The notes under the pieces are model-generated. The model was not told the DNA's origin and did no database searches. It worked only from the letters and a program-made list of their open reading frames with translations. The translations under genes and the position numbers were made by a program. A stretch of 64,000 nucleotides of DNA from assembly GCF_002115745.1 (NCBI RefSeq), contig NZ_JFKB01000008.1, forward strand, positions 124,001-188,000. Reading direction: 5' to 3'. The first letter of the stretch is position 1; every line of letters starts with the position of its first letter. Source of the DNA: Thalassospira alkalitolerans (lineage in GTDB: Bacteria; Pseudomonadota; Alphaproteobacteria; Rhodospirillales; Thalassospiraceae). Shown piece after piece: positions 18,106-25,519 of this stretch.

Positions 18106-19221
18106 ATGACCTCGACCGATATCCTGTTTCAGCCCTTCAAGCTGAAAACCCTTGATCTGCCCAATCGCATTGTTATGGCCCCGATGACCCGCGTCATGGC
18201 ACCCGATGGCATTCCCGGCCCGGCCAACGCGGCCTATTACCGCAAACGCGCCGAAGGCGGGGTTGGGTTGATCCTGTCCGAGGGCACGGTGGTAGATCGC
18301 CCGGCATCACGCAATGAAAAGGACATTCCCGTCTTTCACGGCGATGCCGCCCTTAAAGGCTGGGCCGAGGTGATTAACAAAGTCCACGCGGCGGGCGGTA
18401 AAATGGCCCCGCAAATCTGGCATACCGGTTCGACCAAAAGCATGCAAAATGCCTGGGTGCCTGATGCCCCGGTCGAAAGCCCGTCGGGTCTTTTGGCACC
18501 AGATACCCCGCGCGGCGTCGCCATGAGCGACGAAGACATCGCCGATACCATTGCCGCCTTTGCCTCTGCCGCCAAATCGGCCAAGGACCTTGGCTTTGAT
18601 ACCGTCGAAATCCACGGCGCGCATGGCTATCTGATTGATGAATTTTTCTGGTCGGGCACCAATTTGCGCGATGATCGTTATGGCGGCAAAACCATTGCCG
18701 AACGATCGACCTTTGCCCGTGAAGTCGTGGCGGCCACCCGTGCTGCCGTTGGCCCGGATTTCCCGATTATCTTGCGGCTTAGCCAATGGAAACAACAGGA
18801 TTTGACCGCCCGTCTGGCCCCAACCCCCGATGAAATGACATCATGGCTGGCCCCGCTGGTCGAAGCCGGTGCTGATATCCTCCATTGCTCGCAACGTCGT
18901 TTCTGGGAACCGGAATTCCCCGAACTTGATGGCGAAAATGGTCTTAACTTTGCCGGTTGGGCCAAAAAACTCACCGGGGCAGCGACCATTTCAGTTGGCT
19001 CTGTCGGTCTTTCAAGCGATTTCTTTACCGCCTTTGGCGGTCAGGGTTCCAAACAGGCCGAACTTGATCAACTGATCAACCGCATGGAAAAAGGCGAATT
19101 TGATCTGATCGCCATTGGTCGTGTGCTTCTGACTGATCCCGATTGGGTCGCCAAAATCCGCGATAACCGTATGGCAGAGCTTAAAGGCTTTGACCCGGCA
19201 AGCCTTGGCGAATTGGTCTAA
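18106..19221 (+). CDS. Old Yellow Enzyme family NADH:flavin oxidoreductase
   Basis: A 371-aa FMN-dependent TIM-barrel ene-reductase. The visible parts are RIVMAPMTR (about 19-27), the substrate/FMN segment VEIHGAHGYLIDEFFWSGTN with the following DDRYGG (near 160-190), and SVGSVGLSSDF (near 290-300). It probably reduces activated C=C bonds in enones, nitro compounds or similar electrophiles. The start at 18106 has GGAG 10 nt upstream; the same frame runs open for a further 348 nt upstream, but that part overlaps the SDR gene. A strong terminator follows. Confidence 0.9.
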   Translation: MTSTDILFQPFKLKTLDLPNRIVMAPMTRVMAPDGIPGPANAAYYRKRAEGGVGLILSEGTVVDRPASRNEKDIPVFHGDAALKGWAEVINKVHAAGGKMAPQIWHTGSTKSMQNAWVPDAPVESPSGLLAPDTPRGVAMSDEDIADTIAAFASAAKSAKDLGFDTVEIHGAHGYLIDEFFWSGTNLRDDRYGGKTIAERSTFAREVVAATRAAVGPDFPIILRLSQWKQQDLTARLAPTPDEMTSWLAPLVEAGADILHCSQRRFWEPEFPELDGENGLNFAGWAKKLTGAATISVGSVGLSSDFFTAFGGQGSKQAELDQLINRMEKGEFDLIAIGRVLLTDPDWVAKIRDNRMAELKGFDPASLGELV

Positions 19222-19254
19222 CCTTCAAAACCCGGCCCACAAGCCAATCAATCC

Positions 19255-19289
19255 AAAGGACGGCACCATTGCGGTGCCGTCCTTTTTTT
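19255..19289 (+). terminator. Rho-independent terminator
   Basis: A perfect stem AAAGGACGGCACC / GGTGCCGTCCTTT (19255-19267 with 19273-19285), loop ATTGC, then a run of T. It ends transcription after the Old Yellow Enzyme gene. Confidence 0.93.
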
Positions 19290-19359
19290 GATCCCCATCA
19301 TGGCACTCAAGGGGGCAAAATGTTCAAATGGGCAAAGATCGAAAAGGTCGGAGGCCACA

Positions 19360-19587
19360 ATGGACACACATGAAATCACCCGCCTGCAAAACCGGATGGC
19401 ATCCCATGATCCGGGCGAATTTCATTTCCGCGAAATCTTTGGCCCCGATTGGGACCGGCTTTATATCGGCGATAAAGTCCGGTTGGGTCGGGAATTCCTT
19501 AACGCGGTGCGCGCCGGATATTTCCCGGGAATAGAGGACACCGGCCAGAAAAAAGGCGGCGGGCGCGTCTATCGCCGGATCGGCTGA
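19360..19587 (+). CDS. Small conserved-type protein (DUF1413-like)
   Basis: A 75-aa basic protein starting MDTHEITRLQNRMAS. GGAGG lies 6 nt before the ATG, which decides the start against an upstream in-frame ATG. The core DWDRLYIGDKVRLGREFLNAV resembles the small DUF1413 family, of unknown function; this assignment is from memory of the pattern and is weak. It is a stand-alone gene after the terminator. Confidence 0.65.
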   Translation: MDTHEITRLQNRMASHDPGEFHFREIFGPDWDRLYIGDKVRLGREFLNAVRAGYFPGIEDTGQKKGGGRVYRRIG

Positions 19588-19668
19588 TCAAGGCCAAAGG
19601 TTAACCGACCCGACCTGATCCAACCCAATCCAGCCACCATGCCATGCATGGCCGCGGCTCATCCCCCG

Positions 19669-20034
19669 CTAGCGCATATCTTCCGGCAGGATATGAACCT
19701 CGTCATCATCAAGCGCCAAATCATCAACCCGCGCGACATGTTCAACCGACAGCACATCATAAAGATGCGGGAACAGCGTGCCCCCACGGGCCGGTTCCCA
19801 TTTCAGCTTGTCGGCAACACTTTCGACCGGCACATGCAACAGGCGCAGTCCGCCACGCTTGGCATAATGCAGGGCCAAGGTCGCCGCCAGCGTATCAATC
19901 GTCGAAAAATGGATAAAGCCATCCGCAATATCATGCGGCGCGCCCGCATACTGGCCGGTCGACAGGGCTTCCGCCCATTCGTCCGATCCCAATACGCGAT
20001 AAATCGTGGTGTGAGTATGTGATGTCGTTGTCAT
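19669..20034 (-). CDS. DUF952 family protein
   Basis: A 121-aa protein with the DUF952 pattern: IYRVLGSDEWAEAL at the start, IADGFIHFST (about 38-47), then LKWEPARGGTLFPHLY (about 78-93). Structures of the family suggest a small enzyme-like ADP-ribosyl/glutathione-transferase-like fold, but function is unknown. The ATG at 20034 is preferred as it begins the conserved region directly; an in-frame ATG at 20061 would add nine residues. Confidence 0.85.
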   Translation of the reverse strand: MTTTSHTHTTIYRVLGSDEWAEALSTGQYAGAPHDIADGFIHFSTIDTLAATLALHYAKRGGLRLLHVPVESVADKLKWEPARGGTLFPHLYDVLSVEHVARVDDLALDDDEVHILPEDMR

Positions 20035-20290
20035 ACGGGGAAAATAGGCATTTCTACGCATTTCAGCAAGGCCACCCCAACAAGCCCTCCCCGAAAACAG
20101 CCCACCCCGGCTTGCCCCGACAATTTTTGCTCTCGAAAAACATACATACGTATAGTATAACTTGAATTAAAGAGTAGCCTGAACTATCAATATAGCGGAA
20201 TCATCCTTGGCGATACTTTTCCTGCATCGAAAAGAATCCGGGGAAAAATGCCCGCACCGCTCAAAATGATAAAGATGTGAAAATGCAAAC

Positions 20291-20545
20291 ATGAATGCTA
20301 AAATGCGCAAGACCGAAACCCCTGCGACCCGCCCCACAGTTGACCTTCCGGAAAACCGCCATCGTTGGGCCTCCAATGATGAAGTCGAAAAACCCCGCGT
20401 CATTCTGCGGGGCCCGAACATCCTTGAAGATGACCTAAGCGCGTATCTCAAAATCCCAAACAAAAGATACCTGCCCCAAATCGCGGCCTATGGCCTCGCG
20501 GGCCTCACCCTTGCCTGCATCCTGATTTATATCTTCCTGCGCTAG
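20291..20545 (+). CDS. Small tail-anchored membrane protein
   Basis: An 84-aa protein not recognised as a family. Residues 1-60 are charged and Pro-rich. Residues about 62-82 (LPQIAAYGLAGLTLACILIYIFLR) form a single C-terminal transmembrane helix, so it is probably anchored in the inner membrane with its N terminus in the cytoplasm. The 230-bp region upstream is AT-rich and contains plausible promoter sequence (TATAGTATAAC near 20152). It stands alone before a toxin-antitoxin pair. Confidence 0.6.
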   Translation: MNAKMRKTETPATRPTVDLPENRHRWASNDEVEKPRVILRGPNILEDDLSAYLKIPNKRYLPQIAAYGLAGLTLACILIYIFLR

Positions 20546-20644
20546 GATTTCGCTCTGGCGTTGCCCGCTTTGCGATGGGCATCTTCCACCACGTCCAAAT
20601 CCGTGATAAATTCGCACTTAATCAAATGCTTTAAAGGTGTGAAT

Positions 20645-20923
20645 ATGGATATCACCAAGGATATTCGCCCGCTGACCGAGTTTAAGCGCGACACGGCGGC
20701 CTTCACCAAACGCCTGCGCGAAACGCAGGAACCCGCGATCCTGACGGTTAATGGCAAGGCATCGCTGGTGGTGATGGATGCCAAGGCTTGGCAGGATATG
20801 CAAAACCGTCTGGAATATAACGCCACAACCGATGGCATCCGCACCGGACTAAACCAGATTGCCGATGGCCAAGGGCAGAATGCAGAAAGCTTCTTTAACG
20901 ACCTGACCACCCGGCATAAATGA
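20645..20923 (+). CDS. Phd/YefM-family antitoxin
   Basis: A 92-aa antitoxin. The Phd pattern ITKDIRPLTEFKRDTAAFTKRLRET, then PAILTVNGKASLVVMDAKAWQ, is clear over residues 2-60. The C-terminal tail would wrap the toxin. The start at 20645 has AAGGTG 6 nt upstream; the longer in-frame start lacks conservation. The stop overlaps the toxin start by ATGA, the standard arrangement of type II pairs, and the antitoxin probably represses its own promoter. Confidence 0.9.
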   Translation: MDITKDIRPLTEFKRDTAAFTKRLRETQEPAILTVNGKASLVVMDAKAWQDMQNRLEYNATTDGIRTGLNQIADGQGQNAESFFNDLTTRHK

Positions 20924-21240
20924 AACAATACCGGGTCGTCATATCGCCCAAGGCGGCGGCGGATATCACCGCTGCCTATGACTGGCTCTATAGCGAAAAC
21001 CCGGTCTATGCCACCAAATGGCGCGATGGCATGCAAGATGCCGTAATGGGCCTGCAAACACTCCCCTTCGCCCATGCAATCGCCCCGGAAAGTGCCACTT
21101 TCGACATTGAAATTCGACAGTTGCTCTATGGGCCGGGAACGCCATGGCGCGTGTTTTACTGTATCAAAGGTGATCAGGTCTCAATCCTTCACGTCCGCCA
21201 TGGACGACAGGATTATTGGTTACCTGAAACGATTGGCTGA
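20920..21240 (+). CDS. ParE/RelE-superfamily toxin
   Basis: A 106-aa toxin partner of the overlapping Phd-type antitoxin. The motif YRVVISPKAAADITAAYDWL is typical of ParE N termini, and the C-terminal WRVFYCIKGDQVSILHVRHGRQDYW is the RelE/ParE beta-sheet region. Whether it poisons gyrase (ParE) or cuts mRNA (RelE) cannot be told from the sequence; the ILHVRHGR ending fits either. Confidence 0.9.
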   Translation: MKQYRVVISPKAAADITAAYDWLYSENPVYATKWRDGMQDAVMGLQTLPFAHAIAPESATFDIEIRQLLYGPGTPWRVFYCIKGDQVSILHVRHGRQDYWLPETIG

Positions 21241-21280
21241 CTGAAAAATAGATCAGTCCCATTTTTATCCTCATGCTGAC

Positions 21281-22018
21281 ATGGAAAACATCATGATGAA
21301 AAAACAGCAAAAACTCGAAGAGTGCCGATATGTGCATAAGACAGCCGAATTACTTGGCTTTTCTTGGAACATAGCAAAACAGCAAGAGGCTCCAGATTTT
21401 ATAATTACCGAAAATAACTCTACGTTTGGACTGGAAGTGACAGAAATTTTCACAGGAAATATTACTAAATCCGGTGGAGCAAAACTTAAAGGCAATGAGC
21501 ATTATCGCCAAGAGCAGTTGAACAAAATACGCACCACATTTGAGGCAAAAGAAAGCGTAAAGCTTCACCTAAGGCTACTTAGATCCTCAGCAAATCAGCA
21601 AACGGGAAACATCACACGCACGGAGATATGCGACATACTCAGGGCATTAATCGCTGAAAAAATTACGCAAAAAGAAATCGGATTTAGCAATACAATTGAG
21701 CTCAAGCATGGAGGGAAAATTCAAATCACAAATGAGTATAAATCACGATGGTACGTAGTCAATGATCGCGCAGGTTTTGTTCTTCAACATCCAGAATATC
21801 AAATACAATCAGCAATAAACAAAAAGAATGAGAAATTTCAGCAATATCAAGATAATGCAGGAGACGACATCCGCTTGCTAATTGTGGCCAACCGCACATC
21901 CAATAGTGGAAAGATCAGATTATCCGATCATTCCTCACTTACAGTTGATTACAAAAACTTCAAAGTAGTTTATTTTTTATCACACCCTGAAGAAGCTACT
22001 GCGCTTCAATTCAAGTAA
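21281..22018 (+). CDS. AT-rich orphan protein with a PD-(D/E)xK-like nuclease signature
   Basis: A 245-aa protein in DNA visibly richer in A and T than its neighbours. Residues 38-55 contain APDF (Asp39), then about a dozen residues later GLEVTEI (Glu52), the spacing of a PD-(D/E)xK restriction-like core in which the Lys is replaced by Thr. The rest is charged, with no other recognisable domain. The context (toxin-antitoxin genes on both sides) and composition suggest horizontal acquisition and a defence or mobile-element role; this is inference. The ATG at 21281 is followed by more in-frame ATGs at codons 5 and 6. Confidence 0.65.
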   Translation: MENIMMKKQQKLEECRYVHKTAELLGFSWNIAKQQEAPDFIITENNSTFGLEVTEIFTGNITKSGGAKLKGNEHYRQEQLNKIRTTFEAKESVKLHLRLLRSSANQQTGNITRTEICDILRALIAEKITQKEIGFSNTIELKHGGKIQITNEYKSRWYVVNDRAGFVLQHPEYQIQSAINKKNEKFQQYQDNAGDDIRLLIVANRTSNSGKIRLSDHSSLTVDYKNFKVVYFLSHPEEATALQFK

Positions 22019-22056
22019 TAATAAAAGGGAATAGATTTATCCCCTCGCACGAAACC

Positions 22057-22632
22057 TCACCAATACCCCTCATACTGCTTCATAAGCAGGGCCGTATTCA
22101 GCAACCCCTGACTTTCGGCGACATTAATAATCGCCTCTGTCGATAGGGCAGGATTTTGAAACCGCGCCCGCATCCTCTTTAAAGCAGCAAAAGCCGTATG
22201 CTCATGAAGGGTTATGGTATCGGCAATGAAGTCATCGGTTGATTTGGCCTCCATCCCGAATTTTCCAAGCTCTGCCTCGGGGAAATCCTTTAAGTTATCC
22301 GTCACGACAACCTGGGCATGGGTACAGATGGCCGCCGCCACAACATGACGATCATTGGGATCGGGCAGATCAACAGACGGAATATAAACCTCAAAACCGC
22401 TGACACAGGCTTCTTCAAAGGCCGTCACCATCTGGTCTCGCTGTTTGGCCGTATCGGCTTCGCCCTTTGATATTTTGGCGATTGCGCGCTCCATCTCGTC
22501 AAGGATCAGCGCACTCCATCGCGGGCGAAACAGCTCCGCCTCGGCAAGGCTAAGCAGCAAGTTGCGTTTAAGCACACCGGCCAGAACACAGGCATCAAGC
22601 AAAGCTGTGAAATGATCTGACCGATATGTCAT
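22057..22632 (-). CDS. PIN-domain toxin (VapC-like)
   Basis: A 191-aa PIN domain protein. The conserved acidic residues are in ALLDACVLAG (Asp near 13), ILDEMERA (Glu near 46), DPNDRHVVAAA (Asp near 93) and VVTDNLKDFP (Asp near 112), as expected for a Mg2+-dependent RNase. The C-terminal 60 residues form an extra helical part. It begins 6 nt after the upstream HTH gene, which should be its antitoxin. Confidence 0.88.
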   Translation of the reverse strand: MTYRSDHFTALLDACVLAGVLKRNLLLSLAEAELFRPRWSALILDEMERAIAKISKGEADTAKQRDQMVTAFEEACVSGFEVYIPSVDLPDPNDRHVVAAAICTHAQVVVTDNLKDFPEAELGKFGMEAKSTDDFIADTITLHEHTAFAALKRMRARFQNPALSTEAIINVAESQGLLNTALLMKQYEGYW

Positions 22633-22638
22633 GCGCGC

Positions 22639-23109
22639 CTAGTATCCTTTCAGAACAAGATCGGCATCCGATTTTGCAAGATCGGACAACGCCTGATCAC
22701 GTGTCGTATCGCGGGCCTGCTTATAGGCAAACAAATCCTCGGCCTTGATCCGACGATGGCGACCAACCGTGATGAATTTAATCTTGCCCGCTTCCAAAAG
22801 TTTGATCAGATAGGGCCGCGACACATTTAACAAATCTGCCGCCTGCTGGGTGGTCAGTTCTGCGGTCAGCGGGATCATCTGAAACCCTTGTCGGCCAGAT
22901 ACCAAACGCAACAAATCCATCAGGCTTGCCGTTAACGCCGGTGTCAGCGCAATTGTCTGCGGCTTGCCTTCGGGCAGTGTCACAGTCAGTTGAGTATCTT
23001 CGCCTTCCTTGGCCTGAGACGCAATAATCTGACGCAGTTGATCGGCTGTCGCGCTTTCAACCTGTGTCGGCAATCGCTCGCCAAAATCGTCTTTTCTCAA
23101 TGCTGACAT
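22639..23109 (-). CDS. Excisionase-type HTH antitoxin of the PIN toxin
   Basis: A 156-aa protein. Residues about 90-140 are a MerR/excisionase-like DNA-binding helix-turn-helix: LTTQQAADLLNVSRPYLIKLLEAGKIKFITVGRHRRIKAEDL. The N-terminal 85 residues include a beta-rich segment of unknown family. The start at 23109 follows GGAG by 8 nt. Encoded 6 nt before the PIN toxin, it is very probably the antitoxin and autorepressor. Confidence 0.82.
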   Translation of the reverse strand: MSALRKDDFGERLPTQVESATADQLRQIIASQAKEGEDTQLTVTLPEGKPQTIALTPALTASLMDLLRLVSGRQGFQMIPLTAELTTQQAADLLNVSRPYLIKLLEAGKIKFITVGRHRRIKAEDLFAYKQARDTTRDQALSDLAKSDADLVLKGY

Positions 23110-23292
23110 CTTGCGAACTCCGTTTCCCTTTTCCCGGCACTCCCTCTCCTTTTCAAAAAGAATGAGAGCACGCCTATATGTATAAGACCATCCAGCCATA
23201 AACGCAATATTCGAAACATACGCAACAAACGAAACTCTTGTGACAAGATCAAAATAGTGCGCACATGCAGGCTATCAATCACCATCCCCACC

Positions 23293-23315
23293 CGTCACCC
23301 CCGCGAAGGCGGGGG
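23293..23315. repeat. REP-like palindromic repeat, copy 3
   Basis: CGTCAC followed by CCCCCGC (23298-23304), loop GAAG, GCGGGGG (23309-23315). It sits in the 237-bp gap between the toxin-antitoxin pair and the phage lysis genes. Confidence 0.7.
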
Positions 23316-23345
23316 TCCATGCCACCACATGCCCCCCATGCCCGA

Positions 23346-23834
23346 TTATCCCAGCTTCTTATCCGCACTTCGCTTCACCACACTCACGCCAAGCACGCCC
23401 AGCGCAATGCCCCAAATCGGGCTGGTATTGACAAGGGCCGCAATAATCGCCGGGGCCTGTAATGGCGTCAGGATGATCGCCGCCGCGATTGATCCCATGG
23501 TCATGATCCAGGTCAGCGCCACCGCATAGCCAAAGCTTGGTCGCCAGCGCCGGACAAACGCGTCCTCGCTTTGCACCTCGGCGCGGATGGTGCGATTGAC
23601 CGTTGCCAGCACTTTGGCATCGCGGGTTAATTCCAGTTCCGCCATGCGTTCGGTATGACGATTGGCTTCGGCGATTTGGGCCGGGGTGACGTCGCCCTTG
23701 GTCACGGCCTCCCCCATTTGTTTAAGGCCCTCAGCTGCTGTTTTAGCAATCGGATTGTCGATATGATCAAGCCCCGAACCCACCGCCTTCATCAAAAGCG
23801 GCAGACCGATCTGGGCCAATAATGCGGCTATCAT
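23346..23834 (-). CDS. Three-TM holin (GTA-release holin family)
   Basis: A 162-aa protein resembling the '3TM holin' family first seen with the Rhodobacter gene transfer agent. Residues 1-40 and 45-100 are amphipathic (TPAQIAEANRHTERMAELELTRDAKV); then RRWRPSFGYAVALTWIMTMGSIAAAIIL and NTSPIWGIALGVLGV give transmembrane helices. It would permeabilise the inner membrane to let the adjacent wall hydrolase act. It is the last gene of the minus-strand lysis cassette. Confidence 0.8.
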   Translation of the reverse strand: MIAALLAQIGLPLLMKAVGSGLDHIDNPIAKTAAEGLKQMGEAVTKGDVTPAQIAEANRHTERMAELELTRDAKVLATVNRTIRAEVQSEDAFVRRWRPSFGYAVALTWIMTMGSIAAAIILTPLQAPAIIAALVNTSPIWGIALGVLGVSVVKRSADKKLG

Positions 23835-23855
23835 GTGATGCCTCCCCTGTTTGAC

Positions 23856-24314
23856 TCAACCGATATTCTTGTAAAACAAATGCCCGCCAATCTCGGCAAC
23901 CGGCACATGGCCGCGTGCCCAATACGGATCAACCGCCGGGGTATGATAATGGGTCGCCCCCTCGGTCTGATCGGCGATATCGCCCGCCATCGCCCGGCGT
24001 GCCACGCGCTTGCACAATCGATAAGCCGGATCGCGCGGGCTGAGTTTCAAAAGTTTTCCCCGGTTCGGGTCCTTGGCATTCCAGCACGAAAACTGCCCCG
24101 GTTTCAGGCAAACTTCGGCCATTGTATTGCCCCACCAATACCGCCCGCGTGCCTTGGCAAACGCCACCCGATTCAGGATCACACAGGCCACCGCCTCGAT
24201 CCCGGCAAGCGCTTCGCCGCGTGCCTCGCCATAAAGCGTGCGCGCAAGGATATCTATCACCGGCAAGTCATGCGGGTCGGTGACTATGGTTTCCGCACTC
24301 AAAACATCCGTCAT
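23856..24314 (-). CDS. SleB-type cell-wall hydrolase (phage endolysin)
   Basis: A 152-aa peptidoglycan hydrolase. The SleB/hydrolase_2 pattern is plain: LARTLYGEARGEALAGIEAVACVILNR (Glu catalytic near 31), then QFSCWNAKDPN and GATHYHTPAVDPYWARG. No signal peptide is present, so release depends on the holin encoded 21 nt downstream. It is part of the lysis cassette of the podoviral module. Confidence 0.88.
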   Translation of the reverse strand: MTDVLSAETIVTDPHDLPVIDILARTLYGEARGEALAGIEAVACVILNRVAFAKARGRYWWGNTMAEVCLKPGQFSCWNAKDPNRGKLLKLSPRDPAYRLCKRVARRAMAGDIADQTEGATHYHTPAVDPYWARGHVPVAEIGGHLFYKNIG

Positions 24315-24334
24315 CTATCGGCTCCTTTTGTGAA

Positions 24335-24628
24335 TTACGGGGCTGTCGCACTGTGATCAAGCTTGGCCTCGATCCGGATCAAATGCGCTGTCAGGCGTTT
24401 TTCAATGTCTTTGAGATACGGGATCGAGACATAATTGCGTGCGACATCAAGTTTGAAATCCGCCAACCCGTCCCGAAGGTCGGCCATATCGTGATTATGG
24501 CTGCTGCGTTGGGCGTCGATCCGGGTTAAAAGTTCGCCCCGCATCCGCCAGATCAGCCAAAAAAGGCTGGCCACCGCCGGAATTTCAACCGCGGTAATCC
24601 ACCAGATCAAATCGACCGGTTGGCTCAT
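24335..24628 (-). CDS. Small membrane-anchored coiled protein of the lysis cassette
   Basis: A 97-aa protein starting MSQPVDLIWW with AGGAGG 5 nt upstream. One N-terminal transmembrane helix (about 6-27: IWWITAVEIPAVASLFWLIW) is followed by a charged helical region (RIDAQRSSHNHDMADLRDGLADFKLD) likely to be a coiled coil. It has the layout of an i-spanin or of small phage membrane proteins next to endolysins, but no family was identified. Confidence 0.6.
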   Translation of the reverse strand: MSQPVDLIWWITAVEIPAVASLFWLIWRMRGELLTRIDAQRSSHNHDMADLRDGLADFKLDVARNYVSIPYLKDIEKRLTAHLIRIEAKLDHSATAP

Positions 24629-24723
24629 CACATCCTCCTGCCGTTCGGTCATGAAAAAGGCCCGCATCAAAAATGCGGACCAAACGGGTTTGGGCTCGGG
24701 CTGTTCCCCCACAGGCAATCGCC

Positions 24724-24759
24724 CAAAAAAAGACCCGCAAGCCTAAAAGGCTGCGGGTC
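24724..24759 (-). terminator. Rho-independent terminator (minus strand)
   Basis: The inverted repeat GACCCGCA / TGCGGGTC (24732-24739 with 24752-24759) has an AGCC/GGCT-rich interior. Reading on the minus strand, it is followed by seven T. It separates the terminase side from the lysis cassette. Confidence 0.85.
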
Positions 24760-24770
24760 AGGTCAGGAGG

Positions 24771-24875
24771 TTACTCATCTGTTGCCAGATCAGCCGTCGT
24801 CTCAAACATAACCGGCTTGGCCGGTGTCAGTTTGAAGGGCCCCCGCTTTATTAAAAAGGGGTCACAGTCGGACAC
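24771..24875 (-). CDS. Putative 34-aa protein with GTG start
   Basis: The reading is MSDCDPFLIKRGPFKLTPAKPVMFETTADLATDE. GTG at 24875 is preceded by AGGTG with a 5-nt spacer, and the stop is directly before the minus-strand terminator. These signals and the phage-protein-like opening support a real small gene. No family was recognised. Confidence 0.45.
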   Translation of the reverse strand: MSDCDPFLIKRGPFKLTPAKPVMFETTADLATDE

Positions 24876-24923
24876 TCAGGCACCTGCAATGATCACCACC
24901 GTCGCGAAACGATGCGCATCAAA

Positions 24924-25229
24924 TCAGGCCTGCGGGCCCTTCAACTTTGCTTCCAAATCCTGCCAGGCCTCGCCCGATGCCACAAGGCAACAGGGGCCGG
25001 AAGGATAGGTAAATAATATGGTCCAGGTCGCGCCATCTGGTGCCTTAAGCACCTCAATCACACCGCCATTGGCGGTGATGCCAATGGCAACCGGTTCTTC
25101 GGAATATTTCGCGCTCAGGCGATCAATCACCTTGGCACGATCTCCGCAAACCGGCGGTGCGGCCTTGGCCGCACTGGCAAACATAATTACCGAGAAAACC
25201 AATACGATCAGGCTCGGAATTTTCCACAT
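24924..25229 (-). CDS. Small secreted protein (about 101 aa)
   Basis: The ATG at 25229 is preceded by a full Shine-Dalgarno (AAAGGAGG, 7-nt spacer), which decides the start. A signal peptide (MWKIPSLIVLVFSVIMFASAAKA, cleavage before APP) leads into a small domain with two Cys pairs (VCGDRA; GPCCLVA) and the segment SAKYSEEPVAIGITANGGVIEVL. Similar small periplasmic proteins of unknown function occur in alphaproteobacteria. It lies between phage genes but looks like a host-type cargo gene. A 9-bp inverted repeat covers its ribosome-binding site. Confidence 0.7.
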   Translation of the reverse strand: MWKIPSLIVLVFSVIMFASAAKAAPPVCGDRAKVIDRLSAKYSEEPVAIGITANGGVIEVLKAPDGATWTILFTYPSGPCCLVASGEAWQDLEAKLKGPQA

Positions 25230-25236
25230 GGTCAGG

Positions 25237-25260
25237 TCCTCCTTTGAGGAAAAAGGAGGA
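25237..25260 (-). promoter_or_regulatory. Hairpin overlapping the ribosome-binding site of the secreted-protein gene
   Basis: TCCTCCTTT (25237-25245) and AAAGGAGGA (25252-25260) are a perfect 9-bp inverted repeat with loop GAGGAA. In the minus-strand mRNA the 3' arm is the Shine-Dalgarno sequence itself, so folding would block ribosome binding. This is compatible with a translational switch (thermosensor or protein target). Confidence 0.5.
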
Positions 25261-25519
25261 CAGGCGCACCCGTTATCGGATGTCTTGTCGTATGACCTGT
25301 CCTGCCAAATTGACCAACACCGCCTAGCGGTAATCGTCTTGTGCCCAACCATCTCAGCAACTATACATAGGTATATAGAGATCGAAATATTATTATTCAA
25401 GCATATAATTTCATCGGACCCAGAAAATTTGCCGCATATGCGTTTTTCATCCTCTTTCTGACGCGCCAAACCAACCGTTGTGATCACAGCACCCCAGGGT
25501 CAGAGCCCAGGTCCTGACC

